From: Drechmeria coniospora
Taxonomy: Eukaryota; Ascomycota; Sordariomycetes; Hypocreales; Ophiocordycipitaceae
Assembly (NCBI RefSeq): GCF_001625195.1
Contig: NC_054391.1
Coordinates: 4,723,157-4,787,156 of the forward strand
Reading direction: 5' to 3'
Length of the DNA: 64,000 bases
Below, in pieces: positions 1 through 10,703 of this stretch. Both the position numbers and the translations under genes were made by a program. Below the pieces are notes generated by a model that was not told the DNA's origin, ran no database searches, and was given only the letters and a program-made list of their open reading frames with translations. Numbering within the stretch: the stretch's first letter is position 1; each line of letters starts with the position of its first letter.

Positions 1-1142
1 AACTTGGCCTTGGCAGTTCGAAAAAGTCTTCGTCGTCGGCCTGCCGTCGAGAAGCGATCGCCGTGATGGCATGGCGCTCACCGCCGCCCTCAGCGACGTC
101 CAGATCGAGTTCATGGACGGCGTCTTGGGCTCCAACGTGAACATCAAAGCGGTGCCGAAGCACAAGACGCTGGACCACATCAAAGACGCCGAGTTGGGAT
201 CCTGGCGCGGACACATCAATGCCATCCGGGAGTACGTATGCCCAAGTGCCCAGCCAGCGTGCTCACAGCCGTGGGCCATGCGCGTGCCTGCTTCCCGCGG
301 GCATCTTGCTCTCGCGCGAATGGACGCATGCTCGGACCATGCTAATGCTGACCAGGGTCGTCATGCGAAACCTTTCGTCGGTGCTCATTCTCGAGGACGA
401 CGTCGACTGGGACATTCGGCTGAAGGACCAACTGCACGACTTGGCCCTCTCCACCAACGCCCTGCTCCAGCCCCTGCGAGGGTTCCCGGATCGCCACGCC
501 GACGCGACATACCCGAAGCGACGGCAAGACGAGTCGCCGCCGCCCGAAGACATTCCGTTTGAAGACCTCCCCGTGACCATACCGCCCAAGTCGTCTCCGT
601 ACGGCGACAACTGGGACGTGCTGTGGATTGGTCACTGCGGCATGATCTTTCCCCGTGAAAAAAACGACATCCCCAAGGGACGCGTCATCCATCGCGACGA
701 CGTCACCGTTGCGCCCAAGAGGAACCTGTGGCTCCTCACCGAACCCTTTACCCTCAAGGAGAAATACCCGCCGCACACGCGCGCCGTCCACCACGCGGAG
801 GAAGGCGTCTGCACCCTCGCCTACGCCATCAGCCAGGCGGGTGCCCGGAAGATTCTGCACGAGCTTGCCCTGAAGCCCCCCACCGCCGCCTTCGACATCC
901 TGCTCCGATTCTTCTGCGACGGGACCGACGGCCGCGCCATGCACAACTGCCTCGGCGTCACCCCGGGTCTCTTCCACCACTACCGACCGGCCGGCAAGGC
1001 CTTGGATGTCAGCGACATCAGAGATCACGACGGTGACTTCCGGGAAGACGCCGGCTCCGATATTGTCCGCTGGAGTGTGCGACTCAATACCCCAGAGCTG
1101 CTCGATGGTGGCACCAGTTTTGCGGACCAGTATCCCGATTGA
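1..1142 (+). CDS. GT25-like glycosyltransferase, 5' end missing
   Basis: The 3' part of a gene that begins left of the window. Exons are 2-231 and 356-1142 (stop TGA), with a 124-nt intron opening GTACGT and closing CAG after a CTAAT branch region; about 338 residues are visible. Splicing at 231/356 restores a continuous INAIREVVMRNLSSVLILED; the nearby GTATGC donor would break the frame. The upstream frame is open to base 2 and reads FEKVFVVGLPSRSDRRDGM, typical of the N-terminal region of LPS/collagen-type GT25 proteins. The acidic motif LILEDDVDWD fits the family's metal/nucleotide-sugar site. A GHCG segment follows at about 60 residues. Such fungal proteins are often predicted to be secretory-pathway glycosyltransferases, but the N-terminal signal or anchor is outside the window. 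The acceptor substrate cannot be deduced. Confidence 0.8.
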
Positions 1143-1211
1143 ATGATGATAATGACACGCCGACCACCTCCAACTGCACGGCGAATTCGGCAGGCCACCG
1201 AGAGCCCCTGA

Positions 1212-1253
1212 GAGGTCACCGAGAGGTCACCGAGAGGCCACCGAGAGGTGACC
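1212..1253. repeat. 11-bp tandem repeat, about 4 copies
   Basis: Units GAGGTCACCGA at 1212 and 1223, GAGGCCACCGA at 1234, and a partial GAGGTGACC at 1245. It lies 70 nt beyond the glycosyltransferase stop, so it would fall in the 3' UTR or terminator region. Confidence 0.85.
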
Positions 1254-1916
1254 TGGCAGAATTATACCCCTTTCCGTGGTGATTGCTCCTCGCCGTCAGC
1301 AGCCACGGTTGAGGAACGTGCCCTGCATTGCTAGACTAGAAAATTTACCCCTCGTCTTGAATAGACAATACAACGCTCGATGCTACCGTCGCCCACCCTT
1401 TGCGTTTCTCAGCCGACATGGCCGCGACGGGTCACGGCGTCGCAATCACCAGCTGCCGGCGCAGGAATCCCCCTCCCCCTCCATCAACGGCTATGCTGCG
1501 CACGCGCGGATGACGCCTCGTCGGCAACGGTCTGCTGGGCTCGATATGGGCTCGCTCGCCAGCGTGTCCAGTGGTTGCCGGCCGCGGGTCCTGCCGGGGA
1601 AGTGAAGTTTGTTGCTCATCAGCAGGGTGGTGCTGAGAATCACCGTGAGCTCCGAGGCCACGAAGCGGCCCGGGCAAGACCGCGTACATCATCAACCGTG
1701 CATTGTGCAGTGTCGGGGGGGCAGCGAACTCGTCCTGACTGTCACAGCCTCTTGCACGGACTCTGGCAGTTCCTTGATGGAGTCTTTTCCGGCTGCGAGC
1801 GTTGGCCAGAGCATGGCGGATACTCCCACCTGGGTAGCTACACCCCCACTATACCCACTATAGGTGCTGCTATGTACCTAGTAGGTAATACCCTGTACTT
1901 AGGTACGCCGTAGTAT

Positions 1917-2875
1917 GCTGGGAATCACCTGGAACATGACTTGGAGCCGCCATAGTCTGACGCTCGACTACTGCTACCGAGTACCTAGTACGGTACTAAC
2001 TGTACTAAGGTACCTAGGTACCTACCTAGGTACTTGACGAGTACCTGGTACAGTGAATGGCAACGCAGCGTTCTCCAATCGCGAGCAGTGACGAGAGCCC
2101 AACAGATACTCAAAACATTTACCGTGCGGTGCCAGCATGCCGGGAATCACCAAGAGAGTCGCCTGTTGTACAGGCTAGGTACAGAACAGTGCTGAAATTA
2201 CATGTAGAGCTGCCATGGTTTTTAAGTAGGAACGTATGCTCGAATCTGCACCAAGTTAACTCCGTACACTTACTTACAGTACTACTGTAGTACCACGGAG
2301 TCCTTGTAGCTACAAGGCAACAGGCAGCGTTGCACATATTACTAACAACCCTACGTATATAATGGCGAGCCGTGACCAGAACATATTACTTGGCAGGTGC
2401 TTACAGTGAGTGGGGTGGTAAAAATACGAGTAATACGGTGTAGCGCTACCAAAACTGAATGTCACACATCTCCAAGCATGTACCGGAGGGTGCCAGCATG
2501 CCGGGAATCGCCCATTGTAGAGAATCGCCTTCAATTTGTACGAGTAATACGGAGTAATTAGCGCTACCACAACTAAATCGTCACTCTTATCCAAACATGT
2601 ACCAGAGGGTGCCAGCATATCGGGAATCACCCACTGTAGACAATCACCCATTGTGGTGAATCGCCCACTGTAGAAAATCGCCCACTGTAGAGAATCGCCC
2701 ACCTATTTGTATTACAGTACTCCGTACGGAGTAGAGCTGCCATAATAGTTGTATTCTCGAATCAGTGTCATGCTAGTCCTAGGTACAAAGGTAACAGGCA
2801 GTCGTCTACAATTGAGAGCCGTGACCAGAACGCAGCAGATATTCCAAACATGTGCCGTGCCGTGCCGGCATCGTA
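1917..2875. repeat. degenerate complex repeat
   Basis: The element GTGCCAGCATGCCGGGAATC recurs with mismatches near 2130, 2490 and 2612, and a shorter GCTGGGAATCACC near 1918. It is followed by variable AATCGCCCACTGTAGA modules (2505-2705). Other blocks also recur: a 'gccgtgaccagaac' segment near 2368 and 2817, an 'acaggcag' segment near 2318 and 2797, and 'gagctgccat' near 2206 and 2732. This suggests three to five diverged copies of a larger unit. No open frame or terminal inverted repeat was recognised. It may be a degraded non-autonomous element or an old minisatellite. Confidence 0.6.
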
Positions 2876-3742
2876 CTGCTTGCAAGTCCAAGTACTGGCA
2901 ACCCGCTGCTCGTGTTAGAAGGAGGGTCCCAATTTCATAGCCCTGCAAAGGAAGCCACGCACCACTGCGCTGGGTGAGACGTGAATATTCTCTGCCAATG
3001 TCGACAGCGCAATGAGAACGACCAGATCATCCATCGAGAGTGATGGCGCTTCCCGGAAGATGGCATACATCTCCAGCCTCCGATGAGGCGACCCGCAATG
3101 CCCGTATCAGCGGCGAGCGTCCGCTCGAGCAATTGATGCTGAAATTGTCGTTGGAGAAGGTGCGATGGGACGAGGCCACCGGTAGCGACACGTGTCGTCA
3201 ATGTCCCTCTCGATTCCATTCAAGCAAATGATGCTCTCCCCATCATGACCTGCTCATGACCGTGATACTGGGCCTTCAGGAGGCGGCGACCTTGGCCCAG
3301 GAACCAATCAATCCATCAAGCTCAGCTAGTCTCGCAGGGCCGCCTCGCACTGAGACAAACAATTCGCTCACTTGGGTTAGACGCTGGCATTCGGCTTAGG
3401 CACCGCATCCTTGCCCGCTTCGGCTCCAACCTCATCTCATCTCCCGTTCACTTCAGCACACGACTGTAACCTGCGACTCGACGACATCCTCCCCACGCTT
3501 CTCTCGCGACCCGTCACCGGCGTCTCCTCTGCCCTTCGAGGCAGCCGCCACCACGACGCTCCGCCGCAACACCTCCTAGACTCGCCGCCCGAAACCCCAG
3601 CCATCGACGTCGGCTTGGTTGGTGCTCGTCGCTCCCTCCGCGGGCCGCCAGGGCCACCTCGCACACCCGCCTCTCCTCCTCTCCCTCGTCCCTCGTCCCC
3701 CCGAATTGCCGTCTCGGCATTCATTTCTCGACGCAGCCTCCA

Positions 3743-4438
3743 ATGTCACAACCTCCCGCCAGCCCAACGCCGCCCCTCCTCTTCACGAAACGCCTCCACG
3801 CCTTCCTCCACGCCAATCAAACGCCGACGCTGCCGACGCTCCTCCTCACCACGTCGCACGGGAAGCTCCTCGCTCACGCGAGCCCACATGCCGTCGTCGT
3901 CCTCCGCACCCACGCCACCGTCGCCGCCTCCCTGCTGGCCATCCACACCTCGTCCTCGGTCGACGTACCATCGGCGCTGCCGAGCACCCGAACGGCCGAT
4001 GCCGCTGCCGAGGAGGCCGAGGACGAGAGCGGAGCCGACGACCGCGACGACCGCAAGCGCAGAGACGTGCCCGAGGCGCGAGCCAAGGCGAGAAGGAAGA
4101 GCGCGGCCAAGGCGGTCCAGCCCGTGGCCATCACGATGCAGCTCAGCGGCGGGACCATCATCATCCGCCGCTTGAGGTGCGGCCTGCTCTTCGTTGCCGT
4201 CGGGCCCTCGAACCATGAGCACCAAGCCGAGCACGAAAACGGCGACCCGACCGGCAGCCCGAGCGAGGTCGACAGTCTCACCAGCGCCGGCGGCCAAACG
4301 ACGAGCAGCCTCGAGAGCGCCGGCGCCGCCTCCGTCGCCGCCATGAGGAGGCACGCGGGGGACCTCGCCCGCTGGCTCGACGACAAGCTTGGCACCTTGC
4401 AGGTGCCCGAAGGTGACGGTTCGACGCTGGCCGACTGA
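3743..4438 (+). CDS. roadblock/LC7-like small protein (putative LAMTOR/EGO-type)
   Basis: Single-exon frame of 231 residues starting MSQPPASPTPP, stop TGA at 4436-4438. Residues about 30-75 read as a hydrophobic strand pattern (TLLLTTSHGKLLAHA, then VVVLRTHATVAASLLAIH), reminiscent of the 'LLT.dG.lla' opening of roadblock/LC7 domains. After a disordered acidic/basic linker (about 80-130) a second strand-rich piece follows (VAITMQLSGGTIIIRRLRCG, then LLFVAVGP). The C terminus has a helix (RRHAGDLARWLDDKLGTLQV). This suggests a roadblock fold split by an inserted linker, like lysosomal or vacuolar TORC1-scaffold subunits. The assignment rests on pattern only. The frame is strongly GC-coded and has its own C-rich upstream region, which supports a real gene. 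Confidence 0.6.
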   Translation: MSQPPASPTPPLLFTKRLHAFLHANQTPTLPTLLLTTSHGKLLAHASPHAVVVLRTHATVAASLLAIHTSSSVDVPSALPSTRTADAAAEEAEDESGADDRDDRKRRDVPEARAKARRKSAAKAVQPVAITMQLSGGTIIIRRLRCGLLFVAVGPSNHEHQAEHENGDPTGSPSEVDSLTSAGGQTTSSLESAGAASVAAMRRHAGDLARWLDDKLGTLQVPEGDGSTLAD

Positions 4439-4829
4439 CGGTTCGACGGCCTCCGTCGAAAACCCCATGGCGACCTCCTTTCTTTTCGCGCCGGAGAGGG
4501 ATGCTTTGAAAATGCATGTGCGGGCGGCGTTCCGGTTAGATACCAACAACGACAACAACAGGACAGGGAGAGCATCTTGGCTGCTGTTCAAGGCCCCGAA
4601 TTTCTATCTCTCGGATCAAGTGGCTCCTCGAGCCCATGAAGATGTAAATTTTACACCGCCTTGCTCCGTCATGGTATCCCCGGTGCAATCAACGCTTCGT
4701 CCACGTCCATGCCATGTATGAGAACCACCTGGCCGATGCCGGCCGAGGCCATTTCGTGCACGCCTTCGTTCGAGCCTCGAGCCTCCAGTCGGACTCGTGC
4801 CGCCGTGCGACGGAATGGATGCAAACGTC
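4439..4829. other. convergent 3' intergenic spacer
   Basis: 391 nt between two convergent stop codons. It should carry the 3' UTRs and terminators of both neighbours. No convincing gene or repeat seen. Confidence 0.5.
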
Positions 4830-6829
4830 TCACTCGATGCTCATCCGCATAATGCCATCGTTCGTATCCACCATGCCTTGGAACCCCACCCTGCCCTTGC
4901 CGTTCGGTCGGCCGGCTTGGTTAGACGGCGTTCCCCCCATGCTCCCGGACTCGCTCGCCGCGTTGCTGCCGCCCCGTTCTCCGCCGTTGCTGCCCGGCCG
5001 CGAGCCCCAGGCGGCCGAGTCGCGCTGCATCGGGCTCTGCAGCACGGGCGAGTTGTGCGCGCTCATGCCAGGACTAACGGCGCGCCGCTTGAGGCTCGTC
5101 GGGTCGAAGTCGTCGTCGCGCCGCCGTTTGTTGTTGATCCGCCGCGTGATTTCCGCCGCGCTCGGACCCGAGCCGCTGCCGTGTTGCGAGCCCTGCCACC
5201 AGTCAGCGGACGTGTGAGCGTGAAGACTTTCGTGCCGAGGCTGCGGTACCGCGTAGCCGGACGGGCCGGCGAGCGAGGGGGAGTCCATCGTGGCATCCTC
5301 GCTAACGCCCGACGACGAGCCGCGGGGCAGGAACCCGACGGGGGGCGGTGGTGTCCTGTTGCCGCTGTTGCCGCAGACGCTGCTCGATTCCGAAAACGTG
5401 TCCCAAAAGGTCTTCCCTTTGGAGTTCTTCATCGCGTGCTGCTTGAAGCTGCTCGACAAGCCGGCGCCCGCTTCGGCCGCCATCTCCTCCTCGGCCACGT
5501 CGTCTGCAGGGTCGAGGCTCGCCAGGTTGGGCGACGACAGGCCATGGACGGCCGCCGACGGCTCGAGTCCTTGGGTCGACATGCGACGCTCGAGATCCAC
5601 GTCGCTCTCGCGAACCTGCTTGACCACCTCGGCCTCGCGACGGGTTTCCGCGTCGGCCGGCGCACCTTCCTCCGCCAGGGCGGCCCGTATGCGAGCGAAT
5701 GTCTTCGTCTTGGGCTGCGTCACGCTCGTGTTAGCCTCGCGCGCGCCTGTCCCCGTGGGCGATGCCGCATGCGTCTTACCAGGAGGTTACCGCGACGAGT
5801 GACGGTCCTTCGGATGACGCTCCTCTGCCCATCTCCGCTCGTCCCGTCCGCGTCGCTCTGCGACTTGGTTCCCTCGTCCGTCTCGACGCTCGATATGTGT
5901 AGCTGGTTCGCCTGCCAGCTGATGCTCTCCCTCCTCGCATGAGTCGGGTTCGGCGGCGACTTGGAAAGGACGGCGGTCGACAGGTTGAATCCCAGCCCCA
6001 GCGGGCCGCGGCCCCTTTTCTTCGCCTGCTTCCGCGGCCGCTGTCTCTGCTGGAAGCTCACGAGGTTGCCGAAGCCGGGCACGGTGCCGGCCTGCGCCAC
6101 GTCCGGGCCGCTCTTCACCTGCGGCGTGGTGACGTAGGCGTCGTCCATGTCTTCGTCCAGGATGTCGCCGTCGGAGGAGCTGGACGAGTCGGAGACGATC
6201 GCTTGGTTGCTACCAAGCGAGTTGCTCATGTGCATCCTGTCGTGCTTGCCCATAATGGACCAGAGCGACGTCGACGTCTGTTCGGGTCCGCCGTATTCGC
6301 TCCTGCGGCTCGGGATGTTCATGGCACGGTCGGCATTGATGGGCGACGAGTCGGGCGAAGACTGCTCGGCAAGCGTCGAGTGGTGGAGGCTCGTCGCCGC
6401 GCGGGAGAAGTCGAGGCCTCGCGAGCGGCGCGGGAGGATGTTGGTCGGGGAGGCGTACGTCTGGGAGTGGTCCAGCTTCGGCGACAGGGGCGTCGGCTTG
6501 ACGTATGGGTTGGAGGCGACGGGAGGAGGAGGGGTGCACTGGCGAGATGGCACACGGACGGAGAGAGGTTTGAGGTCGGACCGTCGCGGCGTGACGGGAA
6601 GAGGCTGGTCCTGGAGGGCGCTGTCGTCCTTGGACGTCCGACGCGAGGATTCCACGATGTGAGGCGACGGTGACAGCTTGCAGGGCGTCGTTCCACCGCC
6701 GTCGGAGAGGGAGCGGGTCCTGGTCAAGGGCGACCGGAAGGTCATGCTTCGTCCTTGCGAGGGCGCGTCCTTGAGGGATTCGGCATCGTCGTCGTCACCG
6801 TAGTCGACGAGGCTACCGCGGGCCTCCAT
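4830..6829 (-). CDS. Ser/Pro-rich, largely disordered protein of unknown function
   Basis: Two exons on the minus strand: 6829-5780 and 5714-4830, with a 65-nt intron (GTAAGA...GCTAAC...CAG); about 644 residues. Splicing joins RGNLL to PKTKTFARIRAALAEEGAP, giving a compact charged segment (roughly residues 345-395) that looks like the only conserved core. The rest is low-complexity Ser/Pro/Thr sequence with an acidic run near the N terminus (GSLVDYGDDDD) and candidate nuclear signals (RKQAKKRGRG, NNKRRRDDD). I chose the Met at 6829 because the 13 residues back to the next Met at 6868 are Arg-only-type sequence. A CAG just upstream of 6829 means a further 5' exon is also possible. I do not recognise the family; a nuclear or cell-cycle regulatory role is a guess. 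Confidence 0.72.
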
Positions 6830-7018
6830 CCTGCTGCGTCGCCTCGCACGGCTGTGGCCACGCCGCACTAGCAGCCGAGCCGGTCAATCTATCGTCGTTC
6901 GTCACTCGGCCGGCCCGTCGGCGGATGGTGAAGTGTTAGATGGTGCGATGGAAGGATGTTCACTTGTCGACAGAAGCCGGAGGATCAGCATCTTTGCGGT
7001 CGATGACGATGTTGAGGG

Positions 7019-7068
7019 GTAGGCGGTAGGTGGTGGGCGGTAGGTGGTGGGCGGTAGGTGGTGGGCGG
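7019..7068. repeat. short GGTAGGTGGTGGGC tandem repeat
   Basis: About three to four copies of a 14-nt G/T-rich unit (ggtaggtggtgggc, first copy ggtaggcggtaggt), upstream of the minus-strand gene. Confidence 0.75.
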
Positions 7069-7665
7069 CGGCACGGCACCCGTCGTTGCCGTCTGCAGGT
7101 GGTTGCTTTTTCAGGTACAGAGCGCGTTGGCGACGCCAGCCTGCGACGGATGGGGTCAACACGGCCTGGAGCTGTTGGGTTGGGGCTAATACCAGGACGC
7201 ACAGGTACTGGCCTCCCCCTCTAGCGCTGCTCCGCCATTGCTCACAGGCTGCCAGCTGCGTGTAAGGAAGCACTGAAGCAGTGAGCAACCGACGAATGGA
7301 CGAGACAAGGCCAAGAGAAGAGTACGGGTGATGCATTTCCAAGATTGTGTTGGACGTCAGCTCACCCCCATGTGTATCAAACATTCCTGTGCTTTATTAT
7401 CTGGTCCTGACTCGTCCACCTGTATGGCATTGTATGGCTTCCCATTTCACAACCAGTGTACTAGGGACGATATACGGAGCGCACATGGAAAGGTGCAGTC
7501 ACTAATTATAGATAGGTTAATTGCAGCCACTTCAGCAGCTCATGTACCTACCACTGGACTGAATGTGCACTACATGTAGTGTAGATTGCCCAACTGCTGT
7601 ATCTATCTACTGGGCAAGTAAAGCAACAAGTACCTAAGTTAATTAGTACTAGGTAGTTGGAGCAT

Positions 7666-8081
7666 CTAGGACTGTACCAACCCTTCTGCAGGTACAGGAA
7701 CATGGCCTATAAATAAATGCTCCGGTATTAGTGCGTACCAATCCTCCCGATTCTTCTTCTCCAGAGCCCGACTGAGCACGTTGACGGTCCCCTTGGAATA
7801 GGATAGTAAATATTTCTTAAGTGGTTTTGTAGGGGCTGCCCATAAGTCAGTATTGCTCGGCCAGCGTTCCTTCATCACTTGACTCATTTTGCACCGTGTG
7901 AAGATGAGGTTACGTCAGTCGAGGATGATGCAAATGACATCAAGGAGGCTTCGATAGAAACCGAAACCAAGGAAGCGGCAGAAGCGTGCGACCTATTGGC
8001 TTCAAAACAAGACTTGTTGGTCATTGTACAGGTTGCCAGGCTTGAGCCCGGATTGGCGGCCAAAATGTCCAGACCGCTCAC
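7666..8081 (-). other. two abutting small ORFs, possible gene remnant
   Basis: Minus-strand frames 8081-7884 (65 codons plus stop, Ser-rich) and 7887-7666 (73 codons plus stop) overlap by four bases at an ATGA. The second has a normal-looking composition (YLLSYSKGTVNVLSRALEKK, then a NREDWYALIPEHLF stretch) unlike the surrounding AT-rich DNA. No family recognised. It could be a decayed gene, a transposon scrap or chance. Confidence 0.2.
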
Positions 8082-8450
8082 GGTTCGTGCTACCTTCTAT
8101 TTCGGCCCTGTTCGATTGCATGGCCAGGCAACAACTACCACAGGAGCTTGACCGTTGGCGCATATCATCATCACGACGCCCCCCATATCAGCATCCCCCC
8201 ATTCCGCTGATCCGGTATCCTCTCACGAACAGACGATCTATTGGACTCTTGCAGAATCGCCTCGAGAATATCTGCTCGGAAGCTCGTCGCTAGGTGGGTT
8301 GATCGTCTTGCCGCGAGGGAGACCTCTGACCGTGCCCATCAGCTGCCTTGCAACAGAATTTTCGACACGCCGAGAATATGAGCCGGGATAGAAGAGACCA
8401 GGACCGAAGGGTTTGTAGAGGCAATGCTGATGTCTGCGTTTCTGTGACGG

Positions 8451-8630
8451 AAGTAGGCGTGAGTAGGCATGAGTAGGTGTGAGTAGGTGTGAGTAGGTGT
8501 GAGTAGGTGTGAGTAGGTGTGAGTAGGTGTGAGTAGGTGTGAGTAGGTGTGAGTAGGTGTGAGTAGGTGTGAGTAGGTGTGAGTAGGTGTGAGTAGGTGT
8601 GAGTAGGTGTGAGTAGGTGTGAGTAGGTGC
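8451..8630. repeat. 10-bp minisatellite, 18 units
   Basis: Exactly 180 nt of the unit GAGTAGGTGT. The first two units are variants (AAGTAGGCGT, GAGTAGGCAT) and the last ends in C; the 15 between are identical. On the minus strand all frames read as Thr-His-Thr-Tyr-Ser-His-Leu-Leu repeats, an artefact of the 10-nt period. The perfection of the core points to recent expansion. Confidence 0.97.
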
Positions 8631-9455
8631 AGCACGGGATAGCAACTGACAAATTGCCGTTGCACTGGTTTGTCAACCTCACGATCGACGACGTTGATGG
8701 CATCCTTCACTCCTGCACACCCATCCAGCGTTCAACCATTGTAGATGTTGCCGCTTTTGGTACAGGCGCTATTTGATTACATGTGTCGACGTGGTGCTTT
8801 GGGCGAGAGGAACGGAACGTGCTGCAGTATATAGAGAGTGAAGCAGACGGATGTTTTATTCTGTCCGTGGCTCTGCGACACTGCGTCATGCTCTCCGATG
8901 GTACTGAAAACATCGGATTGACATGTCGCTTTCCCCATCATGCATGCATACGATCTGAAGGCGGGAGATGAGTACTGCCAAAATATGGAGGACAGAGTCA
9001 CGACGGGAATGGATTTGGTAGCCCGCCCCATGAAACTGGGGGCTACCCTTTCCTTGGTGCCACTATCCGTACCACGCACGTAGTTGTACTCACGTGGAGG
9101 GCCGTAGGCCTTAAAGTACCATTCTTTGCCGCTTCTTTGTGGCTCGCTCCGCATCTCGCACAATGCTGTACTTACAGTACATACAGTACAGTGGCCGGAG
9201 TCACGGGACCACGACGAGGGGGCATCCATTAGCGGGAGCGGGGTATTATTATTAATAATTAGCTTTCTGCTATGTCCATTGGTGTCATGGGCTTATTATA
9301 CATGTACTGTACTGTACGAGTACTTGTACGTCATCCGACATCATAGGTGCTCCTCTCCACCTGTCTGACAGAAACAGTCGTATTTTCATCTCGTTTGCTC
9401 GTCACGAGTAAGCATTTCCTTGTGGAATCCAACCGTCATAATAGGAACGGCAGCC

Positions 9456-10703
9456 ATGGCGTCCACGACGTATGTGAGCAAGTACAAGTTCAACCACTCG
9501 ATGCAAGTATCATCGTCAAGACCCGTGGCGTGCCTTGCAGGCGGTGACTAATGAGGGCGCAGGATTCGAGTGAAGGACCCCAAGGAGTCGGGTATGAACC
9601 GAACCTACATCCGGACTCTGTCCCACGGAGCTAATCGGGCGCAGTGAAGTTTTACGAGTTCCTCGGCATGAAGCTGGTACTGAAGCTCGAGTACCCTGAG
9701 GCGAAATTTGACTTGTACTTCTTGGGCTACGATAGCCCCAAGGCGGCCTCCCACGGCCGACCTACCGTCGATCGAGAGGGGCTCATCGAGCTGACGCACA
9801 ACTACGGCACCGAGAATGACGCGTCGTACAGCGTCAACAACGGCAACAAAGAGCCGCACCGTGGATTCGGCCACACGTGCATCAGCGTCGACAACATTCA
9901 GGCGGCCTGCCGGCGAATCGAGGACGGCGGCTACAAGTTCCAGAAGAAGCTGACGGACGGTCGGATGAACCACATTGCCTTTGCCCTGGACCCAGATGGC
10001 TACTGGGTCGAGATTGTGGGGCAGAAGCCGGTGGAGGAGACGGCCGGCGTGACGGAGACGGACGTGATGACGTACCGCATGGTAAGGCTGCCCATCCGGC
10101 ACGTCGTACGAACTCGGCGGCGACGGCGACTGACGGTGGGATTTCGGCGTAGAACCACACCATGCTCCGCGTCAGGGATGCGGAGAAGTCGCTCAAGTTT
10201 TACCAGGAGGTCATGGGAATGTCGTTGATCAGGACCCACGAGGCTCCGGCCGCCGGCTTCAACCTGTACTTCCTCGCCTACCCTGGCGACCAGGGGCTGC
10301 CCAAGGAAAACGGATTGAGCCAGAGCCAGCGCGAAGGTCTCTTGGAGCTGACGTGGAACTACGGTACCGAAAAGGAGGAGGGCTTTGCGTACCACAACGG
10401 CAACGACCAACCGCAGGGCTTCGGCCACATCTGTAAGCACGACGGAGCATCGACCCATCGGCCGATGGGCACCCCGTAGCCGGGAACAGATGACTAACGG
10501 GCAGCGCAGGTGTCTCGGTCGACGACCTCGATGCCGCCTGCGAGCGGTTTGACGACTTGAAATGTAGGTGGAAGAAGAGGCTCACCGATGGACGCATGAA
10601 AAATGTCGCCTTCCTCTTAGATCCCGACGGGTACTGGATCGAGGTTCTGCAGAACTCACGATACAGCGACAAGTATGAAATCTTAGGAGGCGCGACCAGA
10701 TGA
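9456..10703 (+). CDS. GLO1: glyoxalase I (lactoylglutathione lyase), two-domain monomer
   Basis: Converts the methylglyoxal-glutathione hemithioacetal to S-lactoylglutathione; cytosolic detoxification. Five exons: 9456-9502, 9563-9591, 9645-10081, 10153-10432, 10510-10703; 328 residues, matching the duplicated fungal enzyme. Both glyoxalase halves are complete. Half one has candidate metal ligands H14 (KFNHSMIRVKD), E74 (LIELTHNYGTE), H102 (GFGHTCISVD) and E148 (GYWVEIVG). Half two has H173 (NHTMLRVRD), E236 (LLELTWNYGTE), H263 (GFGHICVSVDD) and E309 (GYWIEVL). Intron 1 appears to use a GC donor (GCAAGT at 9503): only this join gives HSMIRVKDPKESVKFYEF in frame. The other introns are GT-AG, and intron 3 ends in TAG. 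No transit peptide seen. Family and function are secure; exon 2 is only 29 nt. Confidence 0.95.

Larger units (their letters stand above)
1143..3742. other. gene-free interval with decayed repeats and GTAC words
   Basis: No supported gene in 2.6 kb. It holds a short tandem repeat at 1212-1253 and dense TACCTAGGTA / GTACCTAG words around 1860-2045. It also holds several degraded copies of a longer repeat (about 1917-2875). From about 3380 onward the composition becomes pyrimidine- and C-rich, which fits a promoter and 5' leader for the gene starting at 3743. Open frames across 3411-3742 are low-complexity shadows. Confidence 0.6.
6830..9455. other. gene-free interval with minisatellites and two orphan ORFs
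   Basis: 2.6 kb without a supported gene. The first part should hold the promoter of the minus-strand gene ending at 6829 and carries a GGTAGGTGGTGGGC tandem stretch. The centre has two abutting small minus-strand frames (7666-8081), and 8451-8630 is a clean minisatellite. GTAC words cluster at 7600-7680 and 9165-9335. The last 100 nt should be the glyoxalase promoter. Confidence 0.5.

Noticed and set aside
3411..4218. Plus-strand frames overlapping the roadblock-like gene
   Set aside because: Arg/Ser/Pro-rich out-of-frame reading of the same GC-rich DNA.
8451..8630. Possible CRISPR-like array
   Set aside because: Units are contiguous 10-mers with no spacers, and the genome is eukaryotic.
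8238..8710. Three minus-strand frames reading Thr-His-Thr-Tyr-Ser-His-Leu-Leu repeats
   Set aside because: They only translate the 10-bp minisatellite; the same peptide appears in all three frames.
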